Of a DNA stretch of 64,000 bases, positions 56,677 to 64,000 are shown piece by piece. Numbering within the stretch: position 1 is the stretch's first letter; each line of letters starts with the position of its first letter. The notes beneath the pieces are model-generated. The model did no database searches. It was not told the DNA's origin and worked only from the letters and a program-made list of their open reading frames with translations. The stretch comes from Rhodovulum strictum (GTDB taxonomy: Bacteria > Pseudomonadota > Alphaproteobacteria > Rhodobacterales > Rhodobacteraceae): assembly GCF_009649175.1 (NCBI RefSeq), contig NZ_WJPO01000017.1, positions 1 through 64,000 of the forward strand. The letters are read 5' to 3'. The position numbers were made by a program, and so were the translations under genes.

Positions 56677-58272
56677 ATGGCTCCCAAGGTTCTCGTTTCC
56701 GACGCCCTGTCTGAAACCGCTGTCCAGATCTTCCGCGACCACGGGATCGAGGTCGATTTCCGCCCCGAGCTGGGCAAGGACAAGGACGCGCTGATCGCGG
56801 CCATCGGCCAGTATGACGGGCTGGCCATCCGCTCTGCCACCAAGGTCACCGAAAAGGTGCTGGAGGCCGCGACCAATCTCAAGGTCGTCGGCCGCGCCGG
56901 GATCGGGGTGGACAATGTCGACATTCACGCCGCGTCCAAGAAGGGCGTGATCGTGATGAACACGCCGTTCGGCAACTCGATCACCACCGCCGAGCACGCG
57001 ATTTCCATGATGATGGCGGTCGCCCGCCAGATCCCCGAGGCCAATGCCTCGACCCATGCCGGGAAATGGGAAAAATCCCGCTTCATGGGCGTGGAACTGA
57101 CCGCCAAGACGCTGGGTCTGATCGGCTGCGGCAATATCGGCTCGATCGTGGCGGACCGCGCCATCGGGCTGAAGATGAAGGTGCTGGCCTATGACCCGTT
57201 CCTGTCCGAGGAACGCGCCGACAAGCTGGGCGTGACCAAGGTCGAGCTGGACGAGCTGCTGCACCGGGCCGATTTCATCACGCTGCATGTGCCGATGACC
57301 GAGAAGACGGCGAATATCCTGTCGCGCGAGAACCTTGCCAAGACCAAGAAGGGCGTGCGCATCGTCAACTGCGCCCGCGGCGGGCTGGTCGACGAGGCGG
57401 CGCTGGCCGAGATGCTGAAATCGGGCCATGTCGCCGGTGCGGCCTTTGACGTGTTCGCCGAGGAACCGGCCAAGGAAAACGTGCTGTTCAACCTGCCCAA
57501 CGTGGTCTGCACCCCGCATCTGGGCGCCTCGACCACCGAGGCACAGGAAAACGTGGCGTTGCAGGTGGCCGAGCAGATGGCCGATTACCTGCTGACCGGT
57601 GCCGTCACCAACGCGATCAACATGCCGTCCATCACCGCCGAAGAGGCCAAGGTGATGGGTCCGTGGATCGCGCTTGCGGGCCATCTGGGATCGTTCGCGG
57701 GGCAGATGACGGACGAGCCGATCAAGGCGATCAACATCCTTTATGACGGCGTTTCCGCGGGCATGAAGACCGAGGCATTGAACTGCGCCGCCATTGCCGG
57801 TGTGCTGAAAGAGGCGAACCCCGCGATCAACATGGTCTCGGCGCCCCTCGTCGCCAAGGAACGCGGCATCGCGATGTCGACCACGACGCAGGGCAAGTCG
57901 GGCGCCTTTGACGGCTATATCAAGCTGACCGTTGTGACCGAGAAACGCGAACGCTCCATCGCGGGCACCGTGTTCTCGGACGGCAAGCCGCGCTTCATCC
58001 AGATCAAGGGCATCAATATCGACGCCGAGATCGGCGAGCACATGCTTTACACCACCAACAAGGACGTGCCCGGCATCATCGGCGCGCTGGGGGCCACGAT
58101 GGGCGCGCATGGCGTGAACATCGCGAACTTCACCCTTGGCCGCACCGGCCCGGGCGAGAACGCCATCGCGATCCTGTACCTCGACCACCCGATCCCGCAT
58201 GCGGTGATCGACGAGCTGAAGGCCACCGGCCTGTTCCAGCAGGTCCGCCCGCTGGAATTCGACGTCGGCTGA
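56677..58272 (+). CDS. serA: D-3-phosphoglycerate dehydrogenase
   Basis: This 531-residue long-form (type I) enzyme starts serine synthesis. The NAD motif is GLIGCGNIGSIVADRA near 147. The catalytic Arg is in NCARGGLVDEAAL, the Glu in FDVFAEEP and the His in CTPHLGAS. An intervening ASB domain follows, and a C-terminal ACT domain (NKDVPGIIGALGATMGAHGVNIANF, residues about 455-480) suggests serine feedback. The ATG at 56677 follows AAAGGA and gives MAPKVLVSD. A strong terminator follows. Confidence 0.97.
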   Translation: MAPKVLVSDALSETAVQIFRDHGIEVDFRPELGKDKDALIAAIGQYDGLAIRSATKVTEKVLEAATNLKVVGRAGIGVDNVDIHAASKKGVIVMNTPFGNSITTAEHAISMMMAVARQIPEANASTHAGKWEKSRFMGVELTAKTLGLIGCGNIGSIVADRAIGLKMKVLAYDPFLSEERADKLGVTKVELDELLHRADFITLHVPMTEKTANILSRENLAKTKKGVRIVNCARGGLVDEAALAEMLKSGHVAGAAFDVFAEEPAKENVLFNLPNVVCTPHLGASTTEAQENVALQVAEQMADYLLTGAVTNAINMPSITAEEAKVMGPWIALAGHLGSFAGQMTDEPIKAINILYDGVSAGMKTEALNCAAIAGVLKEANPAINMVSAPLVAKERGIAMSTTTQGKSGAFDGYIKLTVVTEKRERSIAGTVFSDGKPRFIQIKGINIDAEIGEHMLYTTNKDVPGIIGALGATMGAHGVNIANFTLGRTGPGENAIAILYLDHPIPHAVIDELKATGLFQQVRPLEFDVG

Positions 58273-58293
58273 GCGCAGCCGGTTTGACAAAGG

Positions 58294-58327
58294 GGGCCCG
58301 CCGCGGGATATGCGACGGGCCCTTTTT
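58294..58327 (+). terminator. Intrinsic terminator of serC-serA
   Basis: GGGCCCG (58294-58300) pairs with CGGGCCC (58316-58322) with inner pairing, followed by TTTTT (58323-58327). It lies 22 bases after the serA stop and 22 bases before the next start codon. Confidence 0.85.
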
Positions 58328-58348
58328 CCTTTCCCCAAAGGCCCCGAC

Positions 58349-59095
58349 ATGCTGCGCAGCTATGCCATCGGCGACATTCACGGCCAGCTTGCCCGGCTGC
58401 GGGCAGCCCATGCGCTGATCGCGGCCGACCGGGCGCGGGTGGGGGACGATGCGGCGCCGGTGGTGCATCTGGGCGATTATGTCGATCGCGGCCCCAATTG
58501 CCGCGGCGTGCTGGACCATCTGGTGCAGGGGCTTGCGGCGGGTCAGCCGTGGATCCTGTTGCGGGGCAATCACGACCGTTTCATGCAGTATTACCTGCGC
58601 CCCGGCTGTCCGCCCGAACCGGCGCGGCCCGATCTGGACTGGCTCGCGCCCAGCGTCGGCGGGCGCGAGACGTTGACCTCCTACGGGGTCGAGACGGGCA
58701 TGTATCCCGACCGCGCCGCCCTGCACGCGGCCGCGATGCGCGCGGTCCCCGACAGCCACAAGGCGTTGCTGGACGCGCTTCTGCCCTGCTACCGGCGAGG
58801 CGATGTGTTCTTCTGCCATGCGGGGATCCGCCCCGGCGTGCCGCTTGCGGATCAGGTCGAGGACGATCTGATCTGGATAAGGGGCGAGTTTCTGGACGAT
58901 CCGCGCGACCATGGCGTGCTGGTCGTGCATGGCCACACACCCGTTGCCCGCGTCACGCATTACGGCAACCGTGTCGATCTGGACACCGGCGCGGGCTATG
59001 GCGGGCCGGTCTCGGCCGTGGTGATCGAGGGGCGCGAGGTTTTCCTGCTGACCCCCGAAGGCCGCGAGCCGGTGACGCCAAAGGGCGCGGCGTGA
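58349..59095 (+). CDS. PPP-family metallophosphoesterase (serine/threonine phosphatase-like)
   Basis: This 248-residue protein has the full metal-binding set of the PPP family: GDIHG near 8, GDYVDRGPN near 45, GNHDRF near 74, CHAGIRPG and VHGHTPV. It may be a bacterial protein phosphatase or a diadenosine tetraphosphatase-like enzyme; substrate is unknown. The stop overlaps the GTG start of the DUF1643 gene (GTGA). The start at 58349 (MLRSYAIGDIHG) was chosen over an upstream ATG inside the serA terminator. Confidence 0.9.
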   Translation: MLRSYAIGDIHGQLARLRAAHALIAADRARVGDDAAPVVHLGDYVDRGPNCRGVLDHLVQGLAAGQPWILLRGNHDRFMQYYLRPGCPPEPARPDLDWLAPSVGGRETLTSYGVETGMYPDRAALHAAAMRAVPDSHKALLDALLPCYRRGDVFFCHAGIRPGVPLADQVEDDLIWIRGEFLDDPRDHGVLVVHGHTPVARVTHYGNRVDLDTGAGYGGPVSAVVIEGREVFLLTPEGREPVTPKGAA

Positions 59096-59598
59096 TCATC
59101 CGCACGCATCAGAAGGGCGATGCCGCGTCCGAGGCGGTCTATTCCCCCTGCGAATCCTATCGCTACCTCTTGACCCGCATCTGGGATCCGGCCGGGCCGC
59201 GGGCGCTGTTCGTGATGCTGAACCCCTCGACCGCGACCGAGGTTCAGAACGATCCCACCGTGGAACGCTGCGAACGCCGCGCCCGGGCGCTGGGCTTCGG
59301 CGCGTTCCGGGTGACCAACATCTTTGCGTTCCGCGCCACCGATCCAAGGGTGATGCGCGTCGCCGCCGACCCCATCGGCCCGGCAAACGATGCCGCGATC
59401 CGCGACAGCGCGCCCTGGGCCGACCGGATCGTTTGCGCCTGGGGCAGTCATGGCGCGCATCTGGATCGCGGCCGGGCGGTCGAGGCGCTTTTGCGGGCGA
59501 CGGGGCATCCGCTGTTCCATCTGGGCCTGACCAGGGACGGCCAGCCCAAGCACCCGCTTTACATCGGCTACGCCCAACAGCCCGAACGCTGGACCTGA
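59092..59598 (+). CDS. DUF1643 domain protein
   Basis: This 168-residue protein matches DUF1643 (YRYLLTRIWD, FVMLNPSTATEVQNDPTVERCERRARALGFGAFRVTNIFAFRATDP in part, CAWGSHG). The function is unknown; the family is a small alpha/beta domain common in bacteria and phages. It begins with GTG at 59092 overlapping the upstream stop by four bases; the long open frame around it is a shadow of the phosphatase gene. Confidence 0.85.
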   Translation: MIIRTHQKGDAASEAVYSPCESYRYLLTRIWDPAGPRALFVMLNPSTATEVQNDPTVERCERRARALGFGAFRVTNIFAFRATDPRVMRVAADPIGPANDAAIRDSAPWADRIVCAWGSHGAHLDRGRAVEALLRATGHPLFHLGLTRDGQPKHPLYIGYAQQPERWT

Positions 59599-59637
59599 CG
59601 GGCGTTCCGGCCTTAGGCTTCGGCCGGGGGGAACGCC

Positions 59638-60543
59638 ATGACATCGGGCCTGCCGGGTTTCGCAAGCGAAATGATCGCCACCAACGGCATCGCGCTGTCG
59701 GTGCATCGGGCCGGGCGGGGCGCGCCCCTGATCCTGCTGCATGGCTATCCGCAGAACCACATGTGCTGGCTGAACGTGGCGCCCGCGCTGGCCGAGCGGT
59801 TCCATGTGATCGTTCCCGACCTGCGCGGCTATGGCGACAGCGAGGCGCCGCCCGATGACGACGCCCATACCGTCTATTCCAAGCGCGAGATGGCGCGCGA
59901 CATCACCGGGCTGATGGATTCGCTGGGCCTGCCGCGCGCGCATCTGCTGGGCCATGACCGCGGCGCGCGGGTGGCCTATCGGCTGGCACTGGACGCGCCG
60001 GATCGCGTGGACCGGCTGGGCATCATCGAGATCGTGCCGACGGGCGATTTCTGGGCCGTGTGGAATGCCGATCTGGCGCTCGGCGCCTATCACTGGACCT
60101 TCCTTGCCCAGCCCGCGCCCTGGCCCGAGCGGATGATCGGCGCCGATCCCGTGGGCTATGTCGAGCACACGCTGGCAAGCTGGACGCTGGCGAAATCGCT
60201 GGACGTGTTCCCGCCCGCCGCGCTGACCGCCTATCGCAGGCAGGCCGCCGATCCCGCCCGGATCGCCGCGATGTGCGCCGATTACCGCGCGGGCGCGACA
60301 ACCGACCGCCGCATCGACGAGGCCGACCGCGCGGCGGGCGCGCGCATCGCGGCGCCCCTGATGTTTCTCTGGGCCGAGACCGGCTTTCCCGCACGCACCG
60401 GGCGGCCCGCGGCGATCTGGCGCGCATGGGCGGGGGATGTGCGCGACGCCGCCTGCCGGTCGGGGCATTTTGCAATGGAGGAAAACCCCCAGGCGGTGCT
60501 GGACGCCTTCCTGCCCTTCTTTGCCGCCCCGGCCCGCGGCTGA
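59638..60543 (+). CDS. Alpha/beta hydrolase resembling fluoroacetate/haloacetate dehalogenase
   Basis: In this 301-residue protein the catalytic set of fluoroacetate dehalogenase (RPA1163) can be laid on with a constant offset of 3. The nucleophile is Asp107 in GHDRGARVAY, with carboxylate-binding Arg108 and Arg111. Halide ligands are His152, Trp153 (YHWTFLAQPAPWPE) and Tyr216, and the His is His277. The position equivalent to the catalytic Asp134 is Glu131 (IIEIVPT), an unusual change. It could dehalogenate 2-haloacids, or act as a related hydrolase. No transporter or dehalogenase regulator is nearby. The start is 59638; an alternative start at residue 12 is possible. Confidence 0.8.
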   Translation: MTSGLPGFASEMIATNGIALSVHRAGRGAPLILLHGYPQNHMCWLNVAPALAERFHVIVPDLRGYGDSEAPPDDDAHTVYSKREMARDITGLMDSLGLPRAHLLGHDRGARVAYRLALDAPDRVDRLGIIEIVPTGDFWAVWNADLALGAYHWTFLAQPAPWPERMIGADPVGYVEHTLASWTLAKSLDVFPPAALTAYRRQAADPARIAAMCADYRAGATTDRRIDEADRAAGARIAAPLMFLWAETGFPARTGRPAAIWRAWAGDVRDAACRSGHFAMEENPQAVLDAFLPFFAAPARG

Positions 60544-60787
60544 TCCGGGGCGACTGCGTTAACCATGACGCGCGAAAGTTGATCGGTCAAAAACCGTTTT
60601 ATTTCAATTGGCTGCAAATCGCCCATGCGCCGCGATGCCGCCGCAGAGCCGCAACAGGTCGGAAATGGCCGCCGGTGCGTTTACCAGTTAACCGCCCTGC
60701 CTTATTCCCGCCACGGTGCCTCGGATAAGCTGTCTCTGGATGACGTCCTCTGCGGTCGGTGCGAACGCGTTTGCGAAGGATGGGATG

Positions 60788-61360
60788 ATGATTACGGTTG
60801 CAGCCTTGCTGGGCATCATGATGGCCGGCTCCAGCATCGACTTCAGCGGCGTGCTCGACGATCAGACGGGCGCGGGGGATGACGAGTCCGGCGATGACGA
60901 GGCCGAAGGGCTGCGCGCGGAAACCCCGGCCTTCGGCTTCGGTTTCGAGGATTTGCTGACAGGCGCCACCCCGGCCGAGGCATTCGCCCGGACCGAGGCC
61001 GATCTTGCGCGCTATCTTGCGGACGAGGCGGCGATCGACGCGATGGCCGAGGACGCGCAGGAGGGCGGGCATTTTGCCGGGTCCAGTCTGGATGACTGGC
61101 TGGCGCTGACCGGCGGCGCCCCCACCCTGATCGACGAATATGACGAGGCCGAGGATGCGCTGTTCGTCGTCTATGACGCCGAGGCGCATCCCGATCCGGT
61201 GCTGTCGGTCGGGCCTGCGGACACCAGCGCAGCGGATGCGACGATCCTGCTTGACGGGATGCCGCTTGCCATCGTCAGCGGTGGCGCGGGACTTGATCTG
61301 TCCATGGTCAGTCTGGTTCCGGAATCGCAGTTTCCCATGGCCCTTGCCGCCGGGTACTGA
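60788..61360 (+). CDS. Acidic membrane-anchored protein of unknown function
   Basis: This protein of about 190 residues has a short hydrophobic N-terminus (ITVAALLGIMMAG) that could be a signal anchor. A strikingly acidic segment (SGVLDDQTGAGDDESGDDEAEG) follows, and then an alanine- and aspartate-rich chain without cysteines. I do not recognise a family. AAGGA at 60776-60780 fits the ATG at 60788 best (7 bases); the ATG at 60785 and one at 60716 are alternatives. Upstream 240 bases have no gene. The acidity suggests a metal-binding, export-related or structural role. Confidence 0.65.
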   Translation: MITVAALLGIMMAGSSIDFSGVLDDQTGAGDDESGDDEAEGLRAETPAFGFGFEDLLTGATPAEAFARTEADLARYLADEAAIDAMAEDAQEGGHFAGSSLDDWLALTGGAPTLIDEYDEAEDALFVVYDAEAHPDPVLSVGPADTSAADATILLDGMPLAIVSGGAGLDLSMVSLVPESQFPMALAAGY

Positions 61361-61433
61361 CCTCGCGGGGCTTGGCGCGGCCGGTCCGCTTGGCTAGGCT
61401 GGCCTCCCAGCACCCAAGCCGCGGCGAGCCCCG

Positions 61434-61733
61434 ATGCCGGACCCCGTTCCCGATGCCCGAAGCGACAGCGACCTTGCCAGCGAGGTCGCCGCCCTGCGCC
61501 GCGAGGTGAAGGCGCTGAACGCGCAGCGCTTCTTTGCGATCAACGGCTCGGTCTGGCGCATCGTTGCGGTGCAATTCCTGCGCGGGCTGGCCATGGGTCT
61601 TGGCACGGTGGTCGGCGCGACCGCGCTGGTCTCGGTCATCGCCTATTCGCTCAGCCAGATCAACTTCATCCCGGTGATCGGCGAATGGGCCAGCCAGATC
61701 GCCCGCGAGATTCAGGAAAGCGCCGGCCCCTGA
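61434..61733 (+). CDS. DUF5665 domain protein
   Basis: This 99-residue protein has a coiled-coil N-terminal part ([23 protein letters not shown]) and one or two membrane helices ([28 protein letters not shown]). It matches a small family annotated DUF5665, of unknown function. It precedes the rpsO promoter, and the hydrophobic region suggests the inner membrane. Confidence 0.8.
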   Translation: MPDPVPDARSDSDLASEVAALRREVKALNAQRFFAINGSVWRIVAVQFLRGLAMGLGTVVGATALVSVIAYSLSQINFIPVIGEWASQIAREIQESAGP

Positions 61734-61743
61734 CACCCGGCCC

Positions 61744-61773
61744 TTTACAACGCAACGGCGAATCCCCTATACG
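61744..61773 (+). promoter_or_regulatory. Sigma-70 type promoter of rpsO
   Basis: TTTACA (61744-61749) and TATACG (61768-61773) are 18 bases apart, about 100 bases before the rpsO ATG. Confidence 0.6.
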
Positions 61774-61869
61774 CGCCCATCCGGCCCGCCCGCGGTCCGG
61801 AATTATCCAAAGGGCCCTGCTGGACGACATCCCGGCTTGCGCCGTCAACCCCTGTCAAAGGAGATCCCG

Positions 61870-62139
61870 ATGTCGATCACTGCCGAAGAGAAGACCCGTC
61901 TGGTCAAGGAATATGCCACCAAGGAAGGCGACACCGGTTCGCCCGAAGTGCAGGTCGCCATCCTGACCAGCCGGATCGCGACGCTCACCGAGCATTTCAA
62001 GACCCACAAGAAGGACAACCACTCGCGCCGTGGCCTTCTGATGATGGTCGCCCAGCGCCGCAAGCTGCTGGACTATGTCAAGGGCAAGGACGAGGCCCGT
62101 TATCAGAACCTGATCCAGCGGCTCGGCATCCGCCGCTAG
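61870..62139 (+). CDS. rpsO: 30S ribosomal protein S15
   Basis: This 89-residue protein matches S15 along its length ([16 protein letters not shown], then [39 protein letters not shown]). It binds the central domain of 16S rRNA. AAAGGAGAT lies just before the ATG at 61870. The gene is followed by a terminator and not directly by pnp, unlike E. coli. Confidence 0.98.
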   Translation: MSITAEEKTRLVKEYATKEGDTGSPEVQVAILTSRIATLTEHFKTHKKDNHSRRGLLMMVAQRRKLLDYVKGKDEARYQNLIQRLGIRR

Positions 62140-62165
62140 GCGCGCCCTGCAACGCCGGGATCATG

Positions 62166-62196
62166 AACCGCGCCCCCTGGGGCGCGGTTTTGCTTT
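62166..62196 (+). terminator. Intrinsic terminator of rpsO
   Basis: AACCGCGCCC (62166-62175) pairs with GGGCGCGGTT (62180-62189) around a 4-base loop, followed by TTGCTTTC. It lies 27 bases after the rpsO stop. Confidence 0.88.
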
Positions 62197-62207
62197 CTGT
62201 GCCCCTG

Positions 62208-62633
62208 TCAGGCAGTGACGGCAAGATCCCTGAGCGTGCCATCCAGCGCGAAGGCGGCCGCCAGAACCGGCCCGTCCTCGGCGCCGTCGCGGGCGAATTC
62301 AAGCGTCACCGTCGCGTCATTGTCGGTCCAGACCGACCGCAGGTCGAGCGAGGTCCACAGCCGGTCGGCCGGGGTCGCCGAGCTGGTGGCAAGTTCGGGA
62401 AACAGGCTGGCAAAGCGCTCGGGCGCGGTGTCGAGCCCGTCCATCAGATGCTGGCGCACGGTGGCCAGGTGCTTGGGCAATGCGTCGAGAAACTCTGCCG
62501 CCGCTGCCATCGCCACCCGGTCGCCGAGCGTCGCCAGCATGTCCAGGCCCGCGGGCCGCAACAGGCCCGGCCCCACCGGCAAGGTCGCCTGCCCGTCTTC
62601 GAGACGGATGGTTCCAAACGCTCTCGTTTCCAT
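62208..62633 (-). CDS. Uncharacterised 141-residue cytoplasmic protein
   Basis: This protein has no signal, membrane segment or cysteines. It is rich in alanine and leucine, with helices at about 45-70 (AEFLDALPKHLATVRQHLMDGLD) and a beta-rich end (ATVTLEFARDGAEDGPVLAAAFALDGTLRDLAVTA). I do not recognise the family. GAGGAGA lies about 6 bases before the ATG, and the reading frame keeps the GC-rich third position of real genes. It is divergent from pnp and convergent with rpsO. Confidence 0.7.
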   Translation of the reverse strand: METRAFGTIRLEDGQATLPVGPGLLRPAGLDMLATLGDRVAMAAAAEFLDALPKHLATVRQHLMDGLDTAPERFASLFPELATSSATPADRLWTSLDLRSVWTDNDATVTLEFARDGAEDGPVLAAAFALDGTLRDLAVTA

Positions 62634-62976
62634 CGGGATATCTCCTCGGGTTCATGGAAAACACGGATGCTGCACCGCAGCTAACGCAAAAGCTGTAACG
62701 AAGTGTTAACCCTGACCCCAGATCTTTGCCCGCATACCCGGCTTGCAGGAATCGTGGGTCTGGTGAACAGGACCGGCCGCCAAAAAGGCCGTTAAAAGGC
62801 CGTTAACGACTTCGTCCTTTCCAAATGCGCGGTTTTTCCCTATGTGGCGTGCATCTGAGACGTTGCGCCCGGACCCCGGCGCTCGGGATGGATGGACGGG
62901 GTCGGCGGCAATGGGGCCGCCATTTCAACGGGAGACCCGGGATACGCCCGGGAGTGCTCCCACACAGGATAGACGT
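62634..62976 (+). promoter_or_regulatory. Intergenic region and structured pnp leader
   Basis: This 343-base stretch has no gene. At 62783-62804 the 11-base unit AAAAGGCCGTT is repeated in tandem. At 62904-62921 GGCGGC pairs with GCCGCC, and at 62936-62952 CCCGGG pairs with CCCGGG around ATACG, just before the pnp ribosome binding sequence AGGA (62966-62969). Structured pnp leaders are cut by RNase III for autoregulation in other bacteria; a similar role is inferred. Confidence 0.5.
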
Positions 62977-64000
62977 ATGTTCAACGTAACGACGAAAAGC
63001 ATGCAGTGGGGGCAAGAGACCCTCACCCTCGAAACGGGCAAGGTTGCCCGTCAGGCCGATGGTTCGGTCATCGCCACGCTGGGCGAGACCAGCGTGATGG
63101 CCAACGTGACCTTCGCCAAGGAGGCGAAGCCGGGCCAGGATTTCTTCCCGCTCACGGTCCATTACCAGGAAAAATACTATGCCGCGGGCAAGGTGCCCGG
63201 CGGTTTCTTCAAGCGCGAGGCGCGTCCGACCGAAAAGGAAACGCTGACCGCGCGGCTTATCGACCGGCCGATCCGGCCGCTTTTCGCGCCGGGCTTCCGG
63301 AACGAGACGCTGGTGATGTGCACGGTGCTGTCGCACGATCTGGTCAACGATCCCGATGTGGTGGCGATGATCGCCGCCTCGGCCGCGCTGACGATTTCCG
63401 GCGTGCCCTTCATGGGGCCGATCGCGGGCTGCCGCGTGGGCTTTGCCAATGGCGAATATGTCCTCAACCCCGATGTCGAGGACATGCAGAACCTGCGCAA
63501 CAATCCCGATCAGCGGCTGGACCTGGTTGTTGCCGGCACCCGCGACGCGGTGATGATGGTCGAATCCGAAGCCTATGAACTGACCGAGGCCGAGATGCTG
63601 GGCGCGGTCAATTTCGCGCATGAGCAGATCAAGCCGGTGATCGACCTGATCGTGGCGCTGGCCGAGGATGCCGCGAAAGAGCCCTTCGACTTCACCCCGC
63701 CCGATTATTCGGCGCTTTACGAGGTGGTCAAGGCCGCGGGCGAGACGCAGATGCGTGCCGCCTATGGCATCCTCGACAAGCAGGCCCGCGTCGCCGCCGT
63801 GGCCGCCGCGAAAGAGGCGATCAAGGGCACGCTCAGCGACGAGCAACTGGCCGATCCGGCGCTGGATTCCGCGATCAAGAAGCTGGAATCGACGGTGCTG
63901 CGCAGCGACGTCGTGAAACACGGCCGCCGCATCGACGGGCGCGCGCTGGACAAGGTGCGCCCGATCGTCTGCGAGGTGGGCCTGCTGCCGCGGACCCATG
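62977..64000 (+). CDS. pnp: Polynucleotide phosphorylase, 5' part (runs off the window)
   Basis: The first 341 codons of this 3'-5' exoribonuclease are present. They cover the first RNase PH domain ([29 protein letters not shown], residues 1-29, and [25 protein letters not shown]), the all-alpha linker, and the start of the second RNase PH domain ([14 protein letters not shown]). It degrades RNA phosphorolytically and pairs with RNase E in the degradosome. The start at 62977 follows AGGA. The frame is open to the last base; the KH and S1 domains must lie beyond. Confidence 0.97.
   Translation, partial: MFNVTTKSMQWGQETLTLETGKVARQADGSVIATLGETSVMANVTFAKEAKPGQDFFPLTVHYQEKYYAAGKVPGGFFKREARPTEKETLTARLIDRPIRPLFAPGFRNETLVMCTVLSHDLVNDPDVVAMIAASAALTISGVPFMGPIAGCRVGFANGEYVLNPDVEDMQNLRNNPDQRLDLVVAGTRDAVMMVESEAYELTEAEMLGAVNFAHEQIKPVIDLIVALAEDAAKEPFDFTPPDYSALYEVVKAAGETQMRAAYGILDKQARVAAVAAAKEAIKGTLSDEQLADPALDSAIKKLESTVLRSDVVKHGRRIDGRALDKVRPIVCEVGLLPRTH

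Noticed and set aside
60579..60590. TTGATCGGTCAA as an FNR site
   Set aside because: The half-sites are two bases too close for an FNR dimer; kept only as a palindrome of unknown meaning.

Overview
This GC-rich window comes from a chromosome of an alphaproteobacterium, most likely a member of the Rhodobacteraceae/Paracoccaceae. The evidence is an rpoE-chrR pair next to a five-gene singlet-oxygen/furan-fatty-acid type cluster as in Rhodobacter sphaeroides, the alphaproteobacterial ftsK-lolA and serC-serA arrangements, a 41-residue L36, and family-typical DUF3035, DUF1674, DUF3833 and DUF5665 proteins. Coding density is high, many genes overlap by ATGA or TGATG, and several start with TTG or GTG. 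I see no insertion sequence, prophage, integrase, CRISPR array or rRNA. One tRNA gene (tRNA-Val, GAC) is present.

Layout. 0.3-3.1 kb: msrPQ periplasmic methionine sulfoxide reductase, a DUF302 protein behind an FNR-like box, and a secreted fasciclin-domain protein. 3.2-10.1 kb: clpB, pyrF, an nfeD/SPFH pair, dinB and an N-formylglutamate amidohydrolase family protein. 10.2-12.4 kb: tRNA-Val, rpmJ and a class I PHA synthase. 12.5-21.4 kb (minus): an eight-gene operon with a complete Liv-type ABC importer, a two-helix 81-residue protein, and two acyl-CoA-forming ligases. 21.7-23.9 kb: two coupled saccharopine-dehydrogenase-type genes. 24.3-30.4 kb: five overlapping genes (FAD oxidoreductase, DUF1365, MFS, DUF3833, SDR) divergent from rpoE-chrR. 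30.4-42.0 kb (minus): rsmB, heparinase II/III-like, purH, lspA, a DUF3035 lipoprotein, two M16 peptidases, mutL and rmuC. 42.0-45.9 kb: a DUF1674 protein, a small exported protein, dapB, rbfA, a phosphodiester glycosidase-like gene and truB. 45.9-53.3 kb: a ubiH-type monooxygenase, an amidase, an aminotransferase, ftsK and lolA. 53.4-58.3 kb: serB, a CPBP protease, and serC-serA behind a structured leader. 58.3-64.0 kb: a PPP-family phosphatase, DUF1643, a fluoroacetate-dehalogenase-like hydrolase, two uncharacterised membrane proteins, rpsO, another uncharacterised gene, and the 5' part of pnp.

Functional themes are oxidative and protein-damage response (msrPQ, clpB, rpoE-chrR and its cluster), uptake and CoA activation of an acid substrate (the ABC/ligase operon), serine biosynthesis (serA, serB and serC within 5 kb), and housekeeping RNA, envelope and division genes. 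The most interesting items are the sigma-E/ChrR cluster, the ABC operon with its unexplained small membrane protein, the leader RNA before serC, a hydrolase with a changed catalytic acid, and a family of hairpin-containing 3'-end repeats found three times. All functional calls rest on reading the sequence and on recalled family knowledge; no search was run.
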